Assembly (NCBI GenBank): GCA_024234075.1 | Contig: JACKOV010000002.1 | Location: forward strand, 372,001 to 436,000 | Direction: 5' to 3' | Source: Nevskiaceae bacterium | Lineage (GTDB): Bacteria > Pseudomonadota > Gammaproteobacteria > Steroidobacterales > Steroidobacteraceae | Length of the DNA: 64,000 nt | Part shown: piece after piece, positions 7,605 to 16,308 of the stretch | Numbering within the stretch: the stretch's first letter is position 1 | Layout of the letters: the number at the start of each line of letters is the position of its first letter | Notes under the pieces: model-generated | What the model was told of the DNA's origin: nothing | Seen by the model: the letters and a program-made list of their open reading frames with translations, nothing else | Database searches by the model: none | Position numbers and translations under genes: made by a program

Positions 7605-9377
7605 TCAGCCTCCTTGCGCGAGTCGGGGGGCGGCGTCGAGCAAGGGGCTGCCGGGCGTCGCCAGCGCGGTGTCGAGCACCACCAGGGTCTGGATGCCGGC
7701 GATGCCGTCGATGGTCAGGCGGTGCTGGCGCTGGAAGTCCTCGACCAGCTTGACCAGCTCGGCGTCGTAGACGCTGTTGGGTGCGAGTTCGGGTTCGAGG
7801 CCGCGCAGGCGGCGCAGGCTTTCGCGCAGGCGGCGCACGTCGTTGCCGCGCATGCCGAAGCTCAGGGTCTTCACGTCGGGTCCGCCGGGGCGCCACAGCA
7901 GCACGAAGTCGCCGAACCACAGGCGCGACAGCTCGCCGAGGCTCACGGCGCGGGGTGCACCGCCGAGGCTGACGATCGCGCGCTGGTCGTCGAGCGCCGC
8001 GAGCACGATCTGGTGGCTGCGGCCGCGGCTGTCGTTGACGGCCAGTATGGCGGGACGGTTGAACAGGCGCAGGTCGGCGAAGGTGCCGCGCTGCACGTAG
8101 CACTCGAGACCCTGCTGCGCGGCCTGGGTGCAGGCGTCGACGCGGCCGACGACGTAGCGTGCGTTCCACAACGCGAACAGCTTGTTGAAAGCGTTGTCGG
8201 GGTCGGTCTCGTTGCGGAACTGCGCGAGCAGGGCATCGAGTGCGGCCGGTGTGTTGGTGACGGCTGCCTGCAGGGCGACGGGGCTGCTGTTTGCGGTGGC
8301 CCCGGGATCGTCGGCTGCAGCGGCAAGAGGTGTGACCGCGCTGGCCGGACCGGCGTCGCCGGCGGCGGCAGTGGCGTTGGTTGCCGGGCTCCCGCCGGCG
8401 TCTGCCTTGCTGGTATTGATGTCGTCGGCCGTGGGCGGGGTGGTGAGCGCGATGGCGGTGCTGCGTTCACGCGGGCCCAGCGCCTGCCAGAGTGCGATCA
8501 GGCCGATCAGCAATGCCGCGGCGGCACCGCCGGCCAGGGCCCAGGGCATCCACAGTGGCGCGAACGATTTGCCGAAGACTTCCCGGGCGGCATCGCGGAC
8601 CAGGTAGCCGGTGATGCGGTGGCGGTCCTGGGTGTAGGCGCCGAGCAGGGCGCGATCCGCGATGATGTTGATCAGCCGGGGCACGCCGCCGGCGAGGCGA
8701 TACAACTCGAGCAGCGCCATGGGCGAGAAGATGTCGCTGGTCGAGCCGGCGACGCGCAGCCGGTGGCGCACGTAGGCCGCGGTCTCGTCCTTCGACAGCG
8801 GATTCAGATGGTAGCGGCCGGTGATGCGCTGGGCGAGCTGGCGCAGGTCGTTGCGGTCGAGCAGCTCGCGCAGCTCCGGCTGGCCGATCAGGATGATCTG
8901 CAGCAGCTTGTGGGTCGCGGTCTCGAGGTTGGTCAGCAGCCGCACCTGTTCGAGCACCTCGGGCTCGAGCAGATGGGCTTCGTCGACCACGACCACGACG
9001 CGTTGGCCGCGGGCATGGGCGCGCAACAGGTAGGCGTTCAGGATGTCGACCAGGTCCTTTACGCTGCCGATGGATTCGTCGGGTACGCCGATGCCGAGCT
9101 CTTCGCAGATGGTCAGCAGGAACTCGGTGGCGGAAATCCGCGGGTTCAGGATCAGTGCGACTTCGGCGTTCTTCGGGATCTGCGCCAGCAGCGAGCGGAT
9201 GGTCGTGGTCTTGCCGGTGCCGACCTCGCCGGTCAGCTGGATGAAGCCGCCGGCTTCGTTGATGCCGTAAACCAGATGCGCAAGCGCTTCCGAATGGCGC
9301 TCGCTCAGGAAGAGATAGCGCGGATCGGGGGTGATGGCGAACGGTTTGTCGTTCAGCCCGAAGAAGGACAGGTACAT
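7605..9377 (-). CDS. gspA: General secretion pathway protein A (GspA/ExeA), AAA ATPase
   Basis: 590 residues starting MYLSFFGLNDKPFAITPDP, the typical ExeA start. The cytoplasmic AAA domain has Walker A GEVGTGKTTT (about residues 50-59) and Walker B VVVVDEAHLL (about 126-135). A single transmembrane helix lies near residues 275-298, followed by a periplasmic region with a Pro/Ala-rich linker and a C-terminal peptidoglycan-binding domain (LSFGMRGNDVRRLRESL...LTIDGIAGIQTL). With GspB it promotes secretin assembly through the cell wall. The order gspA-gspB matches exeAB. The divergent PPTase and the rhombosortase are the next genes; a rhombosortase beside gspAB makes functional sense because GlyGly-CTERM substrates travel by type II secretion. 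Confidence 0.93.
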   Translation of the reverse strand: MYLSFFGLNDKPFAITPDPRYLFLSERHSEALAHLVYGINEAGGFIQLTGEVGTGKTTTIRSLLAQIPKNAEVALILNPRISATEFLLTICEELGIGVPDESIGSVKDLVDILNAYLLRAHARGQRVVVVVDEAHLLEPEVLEQVRLLTNLETATHKLLQIILIGQPELRELLDRNDLRQLAQRITGRYHLNPLSKDETAAYVRHRLRVAGSTSDIFSPMALLELYRLAGGVPRLINIIADRALLGAYTQDRHRITGYLVRDAAREVFGKSFAPLWMPWALAGGAAAALLIGLIALWQALGPRERSTAIALTTPPTADDINTSKADAGGSPATNATAAAGDAGPASAVTPLAAAADDPGATANSSPVALQAAVTNTPAALDALLAQFRNETDPDNAFNKLFALWNARYVVGRVDACTQAAQQGLECYVQRGTFADLRLFNRPAILAVNDSRGRSHQIVLAALDDQRAIVSLGGAPRAVSLGELSRLWFGDFVLLWRPGGPDVKTLSFGMRGNDVRRLRESLRRLRGLEPELAPNSVYDAELVKLVEDFQRQHRLTIDGIAGIQTLVVLDTALATPGSPLLDAAPRLAQGG

Positions 9378-9591
9378 GGCAAGCGTGCGAGCGGGCTCCG
9401 GGTCGAGCCGGCCGGCAGTATTGCATGCTGGGCCGGGGAGCTGGGAGACGGCGACAAGCGACGCGGTGGCGAGCGATGATGCCGGCGCCGACGTTGCGCC
9501 GATGCCGACGCTGACCCCGACGATGCGACCGGCTGGACCGTATGATGGCCGGGCATGCCGGATGGGCCGGCTAGGTGGGATCTGCGTCGCA

Positions 9592-10338
9592 ATGCTGGCC
9601 GATGAACGGACCTGGTGGCAGCCGGACTGGGTGGCAGCGCCGCGCTCGCCGGCGCTCAGACCGGGCTGCTGCGATCTGTGGCGCGTCGATCTGGACGACC
9701 TTGCGGCCAGGTCGGGTGGCGATCCCGCCTGCGCGCCGCTGGACCCGCTTGAGCGCGAACGTGCGGCGCGCTTCGTGTTCGAGCGGCACCGGCGCGCCTA
9801 TGTCGCTGCCCGGACGGCGCTGCGGCGCGTGCTCGGCGCCTATCTGGGGCTCGAGGCCGGCGAGGTGCCGCTGGTCGCGGCGCCGTTCGAACGACCGTAT
9901 CTAAGTGGGCGGGCGCTGGATTTCAATCTCAGTCACAGCGACGGTGTCGCGTTGATTGCGGTCGCTGCAGCGCCACCGCTCGGTGTCGACGTGGAGCGCC
10001 TGCGGCCGTTGCCGGATGCGCTCGAACTCGCGCAGCGGCTGTATGTCGCGGAGGAAATCGACCGGGTCGTCGCGGCGCAGGAGGGCGAACCGCGGCAGCG
10101 GGTCTTCCTGACCTGCTGGACGCGCAAGGAGGCAGTGATGAAGAGCACGGGGGTCGGCTTGCGGGTGGAGCCGAACACGGTTGCCTGCGGGGCATTGCCG
10201 GGGCCGCGTGAGCTGGTGTTCAGGTCGCGCGGCGAGGCCGTGCCGCTGCGGGTGTCGTCGTTCGCGGTATACGACGATGCGATCGGCGCCGTGGCATTCG
10301 CGCCGGGCGTGGTCCCCGGCGGGACTTTCACGTATTGA
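9592..10338 (+). CDS. 4'-phosphopantetheinyl transferase, Sfp/HetI type
   Basis: 248 residues from the ATG at 9592, which has AGGTGGGA about 10 bp upstream; an in-frame ATG at 9562 and the longer frame from 9331 are less likely. Family motifs are present: FNLSHSDGVALIA, the metal-binding GVDVERLRP and the WTRKEAVMKSTGVGL helix (WxxKEA...K). The enzyme transfers phosphopantetheine from CoA to the serine of carrier domains. Within this window it could activate the NRPS carrier domain and the ACP at 2.6 kb (inference; carriers elsewhere are equally possible). Its stop codon overlaps the possible TTG start of the rhombosortase gene (TTGA), so the two are probably translationally coupled. Confidence 0.9.
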   Translation: MLADERTWWQPDWVAAPRSPALRPGCCDLWRVDLDDLAARSGGDPACAPLDPLERERAARFVFERHRRAYVAARTALRRVLGAYLGLEAGEVPLVAAPFERPYLSGRALDFNLSHSDGVALIAVAAAPPLGVDVERLRPLPDALELAQRLYVAEEIDRVVAAQEGEPRQRVFLTCWTRKEAVMKSTGVGLRVEPNTVACGALPGPRELVFRSRGEAVPLRVSSFAVYDDAIGAVAFAPGVVPGGTFTY

Positions 10339-10931
10339 ACAGGCGGCGCCGGATCCCGGGTCAGCCGGGTGGCGGGATGGTACTCGCGTTCGCGCTGGCC
10401 TTGCTGGGGCTCGCGGCGCTGGGCGAGGGACCGCGGCTGGCGCTGCGCTGGGAGCGCATGGCGTGGTCCGCCGGGCAGCCGTGGCGGCTGGTGGCGGGGC
10501 ACTTCGTGCACTTCGATCTCGAGCATGCCTTGCTGAATGTGCTGGGACTGCTGCTGGTCTGGGTGTTGTTCGCGGCGACGTTTTCCCTGGCTCAATGGGT
10601 CGTGATCGTGCTGACGGCCATCGCGACGGTCGATCTCGGGCTATGGGCCGTGAACGTCGAGCTGCAGTGGTATCTGGGATTGTCGGGGGTGCTGCACGCC
10701 GCGCTGGCGGCGGGGATCGTGCGGCGGGTGATCGAGCGCGATGCCCTGGCCGCGCTGCTGGGTGTGCTGGGCCTCGGCAAATTGCTGTACGAGCATCTGT
10801 CCGGTGCGCTGCCGTTGCTGGGGCCGGGCATGGTGGTGATCACGGATGCCCATCTGTATGGCGCGCTCGCGGGCATGCTTTGCGGTGCGGTGTTGCGCCC
10901 GGCCGAGCCTGCAGTACGGATGCCGCGGTAG
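10335..10931 (+). CDS. rrtA: Rhombosortase (GlyGly-CTERM-processing rhomboid-family protease)
   Basis: Up to 198 residues with five to six hydrophobic segments. The short rhomboid core of the rhombosortase subfamily is visible: GHFVHFDLEHALLNVLGL, the catalytic serine in YLGLSGVLHAALAAG and the catalytic histidine in DAHLYGALAGMLCG. Rhombosortases cut proteins bearing a C-terminal GlyGly-CTERM signal that are exported by type II secretion. No GlyGly-CTERM substrate is in the window. The start is uncertain: TTG at 10335 overlaps the PPTase stop, and ATG at 10377 has a G-rich stretch immediately upstream and gives 184 residues that still contain the whole core. Confidence 0.85.
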   Translation: MNRRRRIPGQPGGGMVLAFALALLGLAALGEGPRLALRWERMAWSAGQPWRLVAGHFVHFDLEHALLNVLGLLLVWVLFAATFSLAQWVVIVLTAIATVDLGLWAVNVELQWYLGLSGVLHAALAAGIVRRVIERDALAALLGVLGLGKLLYEHLSGALPLLGPGMVVITDAHLYGALAGMLCGAVLRPAEPAVRMPR

Positions 10932-11024
10932 GTAGCGGCCGGGCGGTGAGCGGTCGTGTGCAGGCCATGATGTCTAGGTGGTCCGCACGGCGGGCCACAG
11001 GTCCTGCTGCGCGGGAGGCTGGCG

Positions 11025-12257
11025 TCAGTCTTCGCGGTCGAAGCGTGGCGGCCGGGCTTCACCGAGCTGCGAAATGCGCTCACGGCTCCCCGGCGCGGTT
11101 TTCAGGTTGCTGGCGCGTTGCAGGGCGGTGCCACCGAACTTGCCGCGGATGGCATCGAGTGTGGCATCGAGGCGGGTCGTCTCGGCGGGCTGGGCGGCGT
11201 CGAAGAGGTCGAGCTGTTCGGCGGGCGAGAGCTCGGAGACGCCGACGCCGAGCAGACGCAGTCTCGCGCCGGGGTGCCGGGCGAGCCAGCTCGTGAGCAG
11301 CGCCTCGGCGAGCTTCGCGATGCTGCGGCTGTCATGGGTCGCGGGCGCGAGCCGGCGCTGATGGGTATGGGTCTCGAAATCGTGGCGACGGATCTTCACC
11401 TTGACGCAGGCAGCCACGAGCCGCTTGGCGCGCAGCCGGGCGCTCGCCTTGTCGGCGAGGCGTACGAGTTCGGCCCGCAGTACAGCGGGGTCGGCGATGT
11501 CTTCGTGGAAGGTCTCCTCGGCAGAGATCGATTTCTCCTCCCAGTCGGTCTCGACCGGCCGCTCGTCGATGCCGGCGGCACGGTCGCGGATCCGTGCGCT
11601 GTCGCGGCCGAACAGCGGCCAGAGCCGGGCGTCGGGCGCGCGACGCAACTCGCCGAGGGTGGCGATGCCGGCGGCGAGCACCTGATCGCCTTTCTTGCGG
11701 CCGAGACCCGGCAGGCGTTTCACCGGCAGCGGATCGAGCACGGCGTGGATGCGCTCGGGCGTGACGATGGTCAGGCCGTCGGGCTTGTCGAGGTCGGAGG
11801 CGATCTTGGCGACCAGGCGGTTCGGCGCAACGCCGACCGAAGCCGTGCAGCCGGTACGTTCGCGCACCAGACGCTTGATCTCGCGGGCGATCGAGACCGC
11901 GTCGCCCTTGAGGCGCTGGCTGGCGGTGACGTCGAGATAGGCCTCGTCGAGCGACAAACCCTGCACGATGGGCGTGAATTCGTGGAATACGGCGAACACC
12001 TGGCGCGAGACTTCCTTGTAGCGCGCAATCCGCGGCTTGACGCAGACCGCGTGCGGACAGAGTTCGAGTGCGCGGCGTATCGGCATCGCCGAGCGCACGC
12101 CGTAGCGGCGCACCTCGTAGCTGGCGGCGGCGACAACACCGCGGTTGCTGGTGCCGCCGACGATCAACGGCTGGCCGACCAGGCTCGGGTCGTCGCGCTG
12201 TTCGACCGATGCATAAAACGCATCCATGTCGACGTGCAGGATCGAGCGGCGGGTCAT
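11025..12257 (-). CDS. dinB: DNA polymerase IV (Y-family)
   Basis: 410 residues. The N-terminus RSILHVDMDAFYASVEQ carries the first metal-binding aspartate pair, and SLDEAYLDVT gives the catalytic D-E. SVGVAPNRLVAKIASDLDKPDG and the helix-hairpin-helix LPGLGRKKGDQVLAAGI are typical of DinB. The C-terminal little-finger domain follows and carries an extra tail of about 50 residues past LLGVGVSELSP that ends in a charged, probably disordered segment. It is an error-prone translesion polymerase. Its ATG overlaps the stop of the upstream VanZ-like gene (ATGA), so the two are translated from one message. No LexA box was seen in front of dinB itself, because the upstream gene occupies that position. 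Confidence 0.95.
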   Translation of the reverse strand: MTRRSILHVDMDAFYASVEQRDDPSLVGQPLIVGGTSNRGVVAAASYEVRRYGVRSAMPIRRALELCPHAVCVKPRIARYKEVSRQVFAVFHEFTPIVQGLSLDEAYLDVTASQRLKGDAVSIAREIKRLVRERTGCTASVGVAPNRLVAKIASDLDKPDGLTIVTPERIHAVLDPLPVKRLPGLGRKKGDQVLAAGIATLGELRRAPDARLWPLFGRDSARIRDRAAGIDERPVETDWEEKSISAEETFHEDIADPAVLRAELVRLADKASARLRAKRLVAACVKVKIRRHDFETHTHQRRLAPATHDSRSIAKLAEALLTSWLARHPGARLRLLGVGVSELSPAEQLDLFDAAQPAETTRLDATLDAIRGKFGGTALQRASNLKTAPGSRERISQLGEARPPRFDRED

Positions 12258-13261
12258 GGCCGTTCGAGCGCGATATGCAACAGCAGGAACTCCCTGCCGG
12301 GCAGCGGGCCGTCGTGGAAGATCGTGAGTTTGTCGATTGCCGCGAGGTTCATGCGCCGCCCGCGCGGCGCGGCTTCGATGGCCTCGATCGCGTACTTGAG
12401 GCGGCGTCGGGTCCGTGGCGGCAGCTCGACCTCGGCGTTGAAGCGATCGTCGTAGCGGTGGTCGTGGGCGCGATCGTTGACCCGAATGCCGAGCACGAGC
12501 GGCTGCGGATCCGGGTTCGCGAGCTCGATGACGAGGCGGCCATGGCCGCGCCAGTCGGCTGCGGGTTCGGTCAGGGTTGCGCCGGGCCAGGGACCGCGAT
12601 CGAGCTTCAGGCGCAGTGCGAGCGGCGGCCCGTCCGGCGCCGTGGCTGGTATGGGGACGGCGGCGGGCGTTGCATCATCCGTTCCGGTGATGCCGGTGGG
12701 CAAGGGCGTGACCTCGACGGGTCCATCGTAGGACCTCACGAATGCCAGGCCCCGTGCCGCGGCGGGATCGAACAGCACGGGGAACAGCGTGGCACGGGCG
12801 CGGTAGTCGCGCAGCGTGCCGGCCAGCGGCACCGCGGCTGCGACCAATCCGAGCAGGGCGATGCTCCAGAGCAGGCGCCGCGGGGTGCGAGCCGTGGCGC
12901 GCTCGAGTGCGAACGCGACGCAGAGACCGAGTGCCGTGCCCAGCAGGTCGCGCAGGACGTCGCCAAACGATGCAGTACCGCCGGTGTACCGTTGCGCGAG
13001 CTCGGTGCCGATGCCTAGCACCAGACCCAGCGCCAATGTGAACACGATGACGCGCAGGCGCTGCATGGGTGCGCCGGGGATGCGGCGCAGCGCGCGTGCG
13101 ACGAACAAGCCCAGCACGCCGAAGACGAGTACGTGCGCGAAGTCGTGACTGTCGCCGCTCAGGCGCGAAGCCTGCGGCAGCGGCGCGAAACTCACGATTG
13201 CGACGACGGTCAGGACGACGAATGCGGCGATGGCAACGTCGCGCGAGAGGGGCCGAAGCAT
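12254..13261 (-). CDS. VanZ-like membrane protein with C-terminal beta-rich domain
   Basis: 335 residues. The N-terminal 130 residues hold four predicted membrane helices in a VanZ-like arrangement (FAHVLVFGVLGLFVARAL, GTELAQRYTGGTASFGDVLRDLLGTALGL). A fifth helix (about 135-155) follows, then roughly 180 soluble residues with repeated beta-like pattern (LALRLKLDRGPWPGATL, GHGRLVIELANPDPQPLVLGIRVND). That pattern resembles carbohydrate-binding/galactose-binding-like domains seen in VanZ family relatives (tentative). The function is unknown; VanZ-type proteins are linked to envelope and glycopeptide phenotypes. It lies directly upstream of dinB with a 4-bp overlap and 36 bp downstream of fadE. 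Confidence 0.75.
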   Translation of the reverse strand: MLRPLSRDVAIAAFVVLTVVAIVSFAPLPQASRLSGDSHDFAHVLVFGVLGLFVARALRRIPGAPMQRLRVIVFTLALGLVLGIGTELAQRYTGGTASFGDVLRDLLGTALGLCVAFALERATARTPRRLLWSIALLGLVAAAVPLAGTLRDYRARATLFPVLFDPAAARGLAFVRSYDGPVEVTPLPTGITGTDDATPAAVPIPATAPDGPPLALRLKLDRGPWPGATLTEPAADWRGHGRLVIELANPDPQPLVLGIRVNDRAHDHRYDDRFNAEVELPPRTRRRLKYAIEAIEAAPRGRRMNLAAIDKLTIFHDGPLPGREFLLLHIALERP

Positions 13262-13297
13262 GGCGGGAGGCGAGCGGGCGCGGCGTTGCCGCCGGCG

Positions 13298-15856
13298 TCA
13301 AGCCACCTGCGCCCCCGCCGGTTGCGCGGCGGCCGAAGGCGCGGACATCGTCGCCGGTACCGGCGCGGCCTGCGTGCCGAGCTCGTCGGGCGCGAAGTCG
13401 TCGACGGTGATGATCTCCATGACCTTGCGGTCGTAATCGCGCAGCATCGCCGCTTCGGTCTCGGAGACGATGCCGGCGGCCAGCGCCTGGGCGATCTGTC
13501 CGGGCACGTCGAGCGCGGTCACGCGGCCGGTCTTGACGCCTTCGACGCGGATCCGCTTCTCGATCGGCTCGGCCTGCGCGGAGAGTTCGAGCGCTTCCTG
13601 CAGCAGGCCGAGCATGTTGCCCGGCTCGGCGGCGCGATACACCGGATAGCAGAGGCGATCGCGCGCTTCGGTCGGGTTCAGCACCAGATCGGCGATCGCC
13701 CTGCCGGCGCGATCGCTCGGCGCGGAGTACTGCAGCCCGGCGGGAAAGATGAAAAAACGCAGCACGCCGGCGAGGAAGCCGTTCGGGAAGTTGCGCAGAA
13801 AGCTGTGCAGCTGCTCCTGCGCCTTGTACAGCAGGCTGCGGCAGGCCCATTCGACGATCGGCAGATCCTCGGGCTTGCGGCCCTGGTTGTCGTAGTGCTT
13901 GAGCACCATCGAGGCGAGATACATGCAGGAGAGCACGTCGCCGAGGCGGGCCGAAAGGTTTTCCTTCTTCTTGAGGTAGCCGCCGAGTGTCAGCATCGCG
14001 ACATCGACCGCGAACGCGAAGCTCGCCGAGAAGCGCACGACGTGCTGGTAGTAGCGCTTGGCCGGGCCGGCGCCGGGCACACGGGTGAAGCGTGCATTGG
14101 TCAGCGCCATGATCAGCGAGCGCACCGCGTTGCTGATCGTGAAGCCGACATGGCCGAGCAATGCGCGGTCGAAGTCGTCGACGCCCTGGCGGCGATCGGG
14201 GTTGCGGGCCGCTTCCATCTCGCGCAGCACGAACGGATGGCAGCGGATCGCGCCCTGGCCGAAGATGATCAGGCTGCGGGTCAGGATGTTGGCGCCTTCG
14301 ACGGTGATGGCGATCGGCACCGCCTGGTAACCGCGGCCGAGGTAGTTGCGCGGCCCCAGGCAGATGCCCTTGCCGCCCTGCACGTCCATCGCGTCGTTGG
14401 CGACCACGCGGCTCATTTCGGTGACGTGATATTTGAGCATCGCCGAAGGCACGGAGGGCTTCTCGCCGCCGTCGATCGCGCCGGCGGTGACCGAGCGCGC
14501 GGCATCCATGGTGTAGGTCAGCCCGACCATGCGCGCGATCACGCTCTCGACCCCTTCGAATTTGCCGACCGGCATGTTGAACTGGCGGCGGATGCGCGCA
14601 TAGGCGCCGGTCGCGAACACCGCGGCCTTGGCGCCGCCGGTGCCGTTCGAGGGCAGCGAAATGCAGCGGCCGACCGAGAGCTGCTCGACCAGCATGCGCC
14701 AGCCCTGGCCGATCATCTTCGGACCGCCGATGATGAATTCGAGCGGCACGAACACGTCCTTGCCCTGGATCGGGCCGTTCTGGAACGGGATGTTCAGCGG
14801 AAAGTGGCGGCGACCGATGCCGACGCCGGCTGTGTCGCGCGGGATCAGCGCGCAGGTGATGCCGAGATCGGCCTGTTCGCCGAGCAGTTTGTCCGGGTCG
14901 AACATCCGGAACGCCAGGCCGATCACCGTGGCGATCGGTGCGAGCGTGATGTAGCGCTTGCTGAAGTTCAGCCGCAGGCCGAGGGTTTCGCGGCCCTGCC
15001 ACTGGCCTTTGCAGACCACGCCGGTGTCCGGCAGCGAGGCGGCGTCGGAACCGGCGCGCGGGCCGGTCAGCGCGAAGCAGGGGATCTCGTCGCCACGCGC
15101 GAGCCGCGGCAGGTAGTGGGTCTTCTGTTCCTCGGTGCCGTAGTGCTGCAGCAATTCGGCTGGACCGAGCGAGTTCGGCACGGCGACGGTCGAGGATACG
15201 GTGGTGCTGCGGGCGGCGAGCTTGGTCAGCACGCAGGAATGCGCGTAGGCCGAGAACTCCAGGCCGCCGTACTGCTTCTGGATGATCATCGCGAAGAAAC
15301 CTTTGGACTTGAGGAAGTCCCAGATCTCCGGCGGCAGATCGCCGCGGCGATGGGTGATGTCGAAGTCGTCGATCATCCGGCAGAGCTGCTCGCAGGGGCC
15401 GTCGAGAAAGGCCTGCTCTTCGGCGGTCAGCTGCGGCGCCTTGGCGGACAGCAGTTTCGACCAGTCCGGCTTGCCGGTGAACAACTCGCCGTCCCACCAG
15501 ACTGTGCCGGCCTCGAGTGCTTCGCGCTCGGTCTGCGACATGGCCGGCAACAGCCGGCGGTAGGCTTTCATGAACGGGCGGCTGATCAGCGCCTTGCGGA
15601 TCGGGCGGATGTTTAGGAAGGCGAGACCCGCGAACATCAGCCAGAGAAAGCCTTTCCAGACGCCGGCGGGCGCACCGAAAGCGGTATAGGCGGCGAGCAG
15701 CACGAAGAAGGTTGCGGTGTAGGCGAACAGGCTCAGCCGCTTGTAGGCGAGGTAGAGCACGGCCAGGACGAACAGCAGGGCGATCGCGCCGCCGGGCTGA
15801 GTCACGGCCCAGGCCGCGGCGCCAAGCAGAGCGAGAATGACGAGGGCGCGGATCAT
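13298..15856 (-). CDS. fadE: Acyl-CoA dehydrogenase FadE
   Basis: 852 residues from the ATG at 15856; an upstream in-frame codon at 15874 is less favoured. The N-terminus has two to three hydrophobic helices (residues 1-70), as in E. coli FadE. The dehydrogenase core is very close to that family: GKPDWSKLLSAKAPQLTAEEQAFLDGP, FFAMIIQKQYGGLEFSAYA, SLGPAELLQHYGTEEQKTHYLP, FALTGPRAGSDAASLPDTG, NGTGGAKAAVFATGAYA and EGANILTRSLIIFGQGA. It oxidises acyl-CoA to trans-2-enoyl-CoA with FAD in the first step of beta-oxidation. The C-terminus ends VDDFAPDELG followed by an Ala/Pro-rich tail. Regulation is not evident, although the 452-bp region upstream, shared with the divergent RcnB-like gene, is available for operators. 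Confidence 0.95.
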   Translation of the reverse strand: MIRALVILALLGAAAWAVTQPGGAIALLFVLAVLYLAYKRLSLFAYTATFFVLLAAYTAFGAPAGVWKGFLWLMFAGLAFLNIRPIRKALISRPFMKAYRRLLPAMSQTEREALEAGTVWWDGELFTGKPDWSKLLSAKAPQLTAEEQAFLDGPCEQLCRMIDDFDITHRRGDLPPEIWDFLKSKGFFAMIIQKQYGGLEFSAYAHSCVLTKLAARSTTVSSTVAVPNSLGPAELLQHYGTEEQKTHYLPRLARGDEIPCFALTGPRAGSDAASLPDTGVVCKGQWQGRETLGLRLNFSKRYITLAPIATVIGLAFRMFDPDKLLGEQADLGITCALIPRDTAGVGIGRRHFPLNIPFQNGPIQGKDVFVPLEFIIGGPKMIGQGWRMLVEQLSVGRCISLPSNGTGGAKAAVFATGAYARIRRQFNMPVGKFEGVESVIARMVGLTYTMDAARSVTAGAIDGGEKPSVPSAMLKYHVTEMSRVVANDAMDVQGGKGICLGPRNYLGRGYQAVPIAITVEGANILTRSLIIFGQGAIRCHPFVLREMEAARNPDRRQGVDDFDRALLGHVGFTISNAVRSLIMALTNARFTRVPGAGPAKRYYQHVVRFSASFAFAVDVAMLTLGGYLKKKENLSARLGDVLSCMYLASMVLKHYDNQGRKPEDLPIVEWACRSLLYKAQEQLHSFLRNFPNGFLAGVLRFFIFPAGLQYSAPSDRAGRAIADLVLNPTEARDRLCYPVYRAAEPGNMLGLLQEALELSAQAEPIEKRIRVEGVKTGRVTALDVPGQIAQALAAGIVSETEAAMLRDYDRKVMEIITVDDFAPDELGTQAAPVPATMSAPSAAAQPAGAQVA

Positions 15857-15889
15857 GGGCGGATCCCGATGCAACGAGCGATCTGCCCA

Positions 15890-16042
15890 CTATAGGATGA
15901 ATGCCGCTTCGGCGGGCGCGGCGTGGAACGCTGAGAGGCCGGTGAGTGTGGCGACCAGGCCGACGAGACGTTTGTGTGGCGGGGCCGGGGTGATGGACTG
16001 CAGCTGCATGAATCGGTCCTCCGTTGTCTGCCGAAGGCTCAT
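15890..16042 (-). CDS. Possible 50-residue small membrane peptide upstream of fadE
   Basis: A minus-strand frame of 50 codons (ATG at 16042, stop TAG at 15890-15892) ends 34 bp before fadE. The peptide begins MSLRQTTEDRFMQLQ, has two basic residues, then one hydrophobic stretch (LVGLVATLTGLSAF), then Ala-rich HAAPAEAAFIL. This resembles a short single-pass membrane protein or a signal-peptide-like leader. An internal Met at 16009 would give 39 residues. No homology is recognised, and GC-rich DNA makes chance frames common, so this is a weak call based on position and hydrophobic layout. Confidence 0.25.
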   Translation of the reverse strand: MSLRQTTEDRFMQLQSITPAPPHKRLVGLVATLTGLSAFHAAPAEAAFIL

Positions 16043-16192
16043 GTCTTCTGCACCGAGGTCGAGGCAGATTTCATGCCATCTGTTGAAAGGCCCGTAAATT
16101 CAGGCAGTTGAGGCAAGTCTCCCTGCCTGGCTACGGCGGTCCTGCAAGACGCACGAGGGGTACGGGCGTACCGCGCGGCAAGGGTTGGTGGC

Positions 16193-16244
16193 CCTGAACG
16201 AAGCGGGCGCCCGGCCGGAGGGCCGGGTGGCGGATCCGTTCAGG
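16193..16244. repeat. Nested palindrome between fadE and the RcnB-like gene
   Basis: Outer arms CCTGAACG (16193-16200) and CGTTCAGG (16237-16244) pair perfectly. Inside them CCCGGCC (16210-16216) and GGCCGGG (16221-16227) form a 7-bp G+C stem with a 4-base loop. It lies 65 bp upstream of the RcnB-like start and could be a structured leader or a protein-binding site. No U-run follows on either strand and neither flanking gene ends here, so it is not a terminator. Confidence 0.5.
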
Positions 16245-16308
16245 CTGGCTACAGGCTAGCGGCGCGATGCTGGAGCCGTGGTGGGTGGCGACACCCAGGA
16301 GGTTCCAG

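Noticed and set aside
6816..9479. Plus-strand frame of 887 codons over gspB-gspA
   Set aside because: Antisense to clear GspA/GspB proteins, with Gly/Gln/Arg-biased composition typical of shadow frames.
13133..15616. Long plus-strand open frame opposite fadE (827 codons)
   Set aside because: It is a GC-rich antisense shadow: the minus strand has unmistakable FadE homology throughout, and the plus-strand peptide has no recognisable domain.
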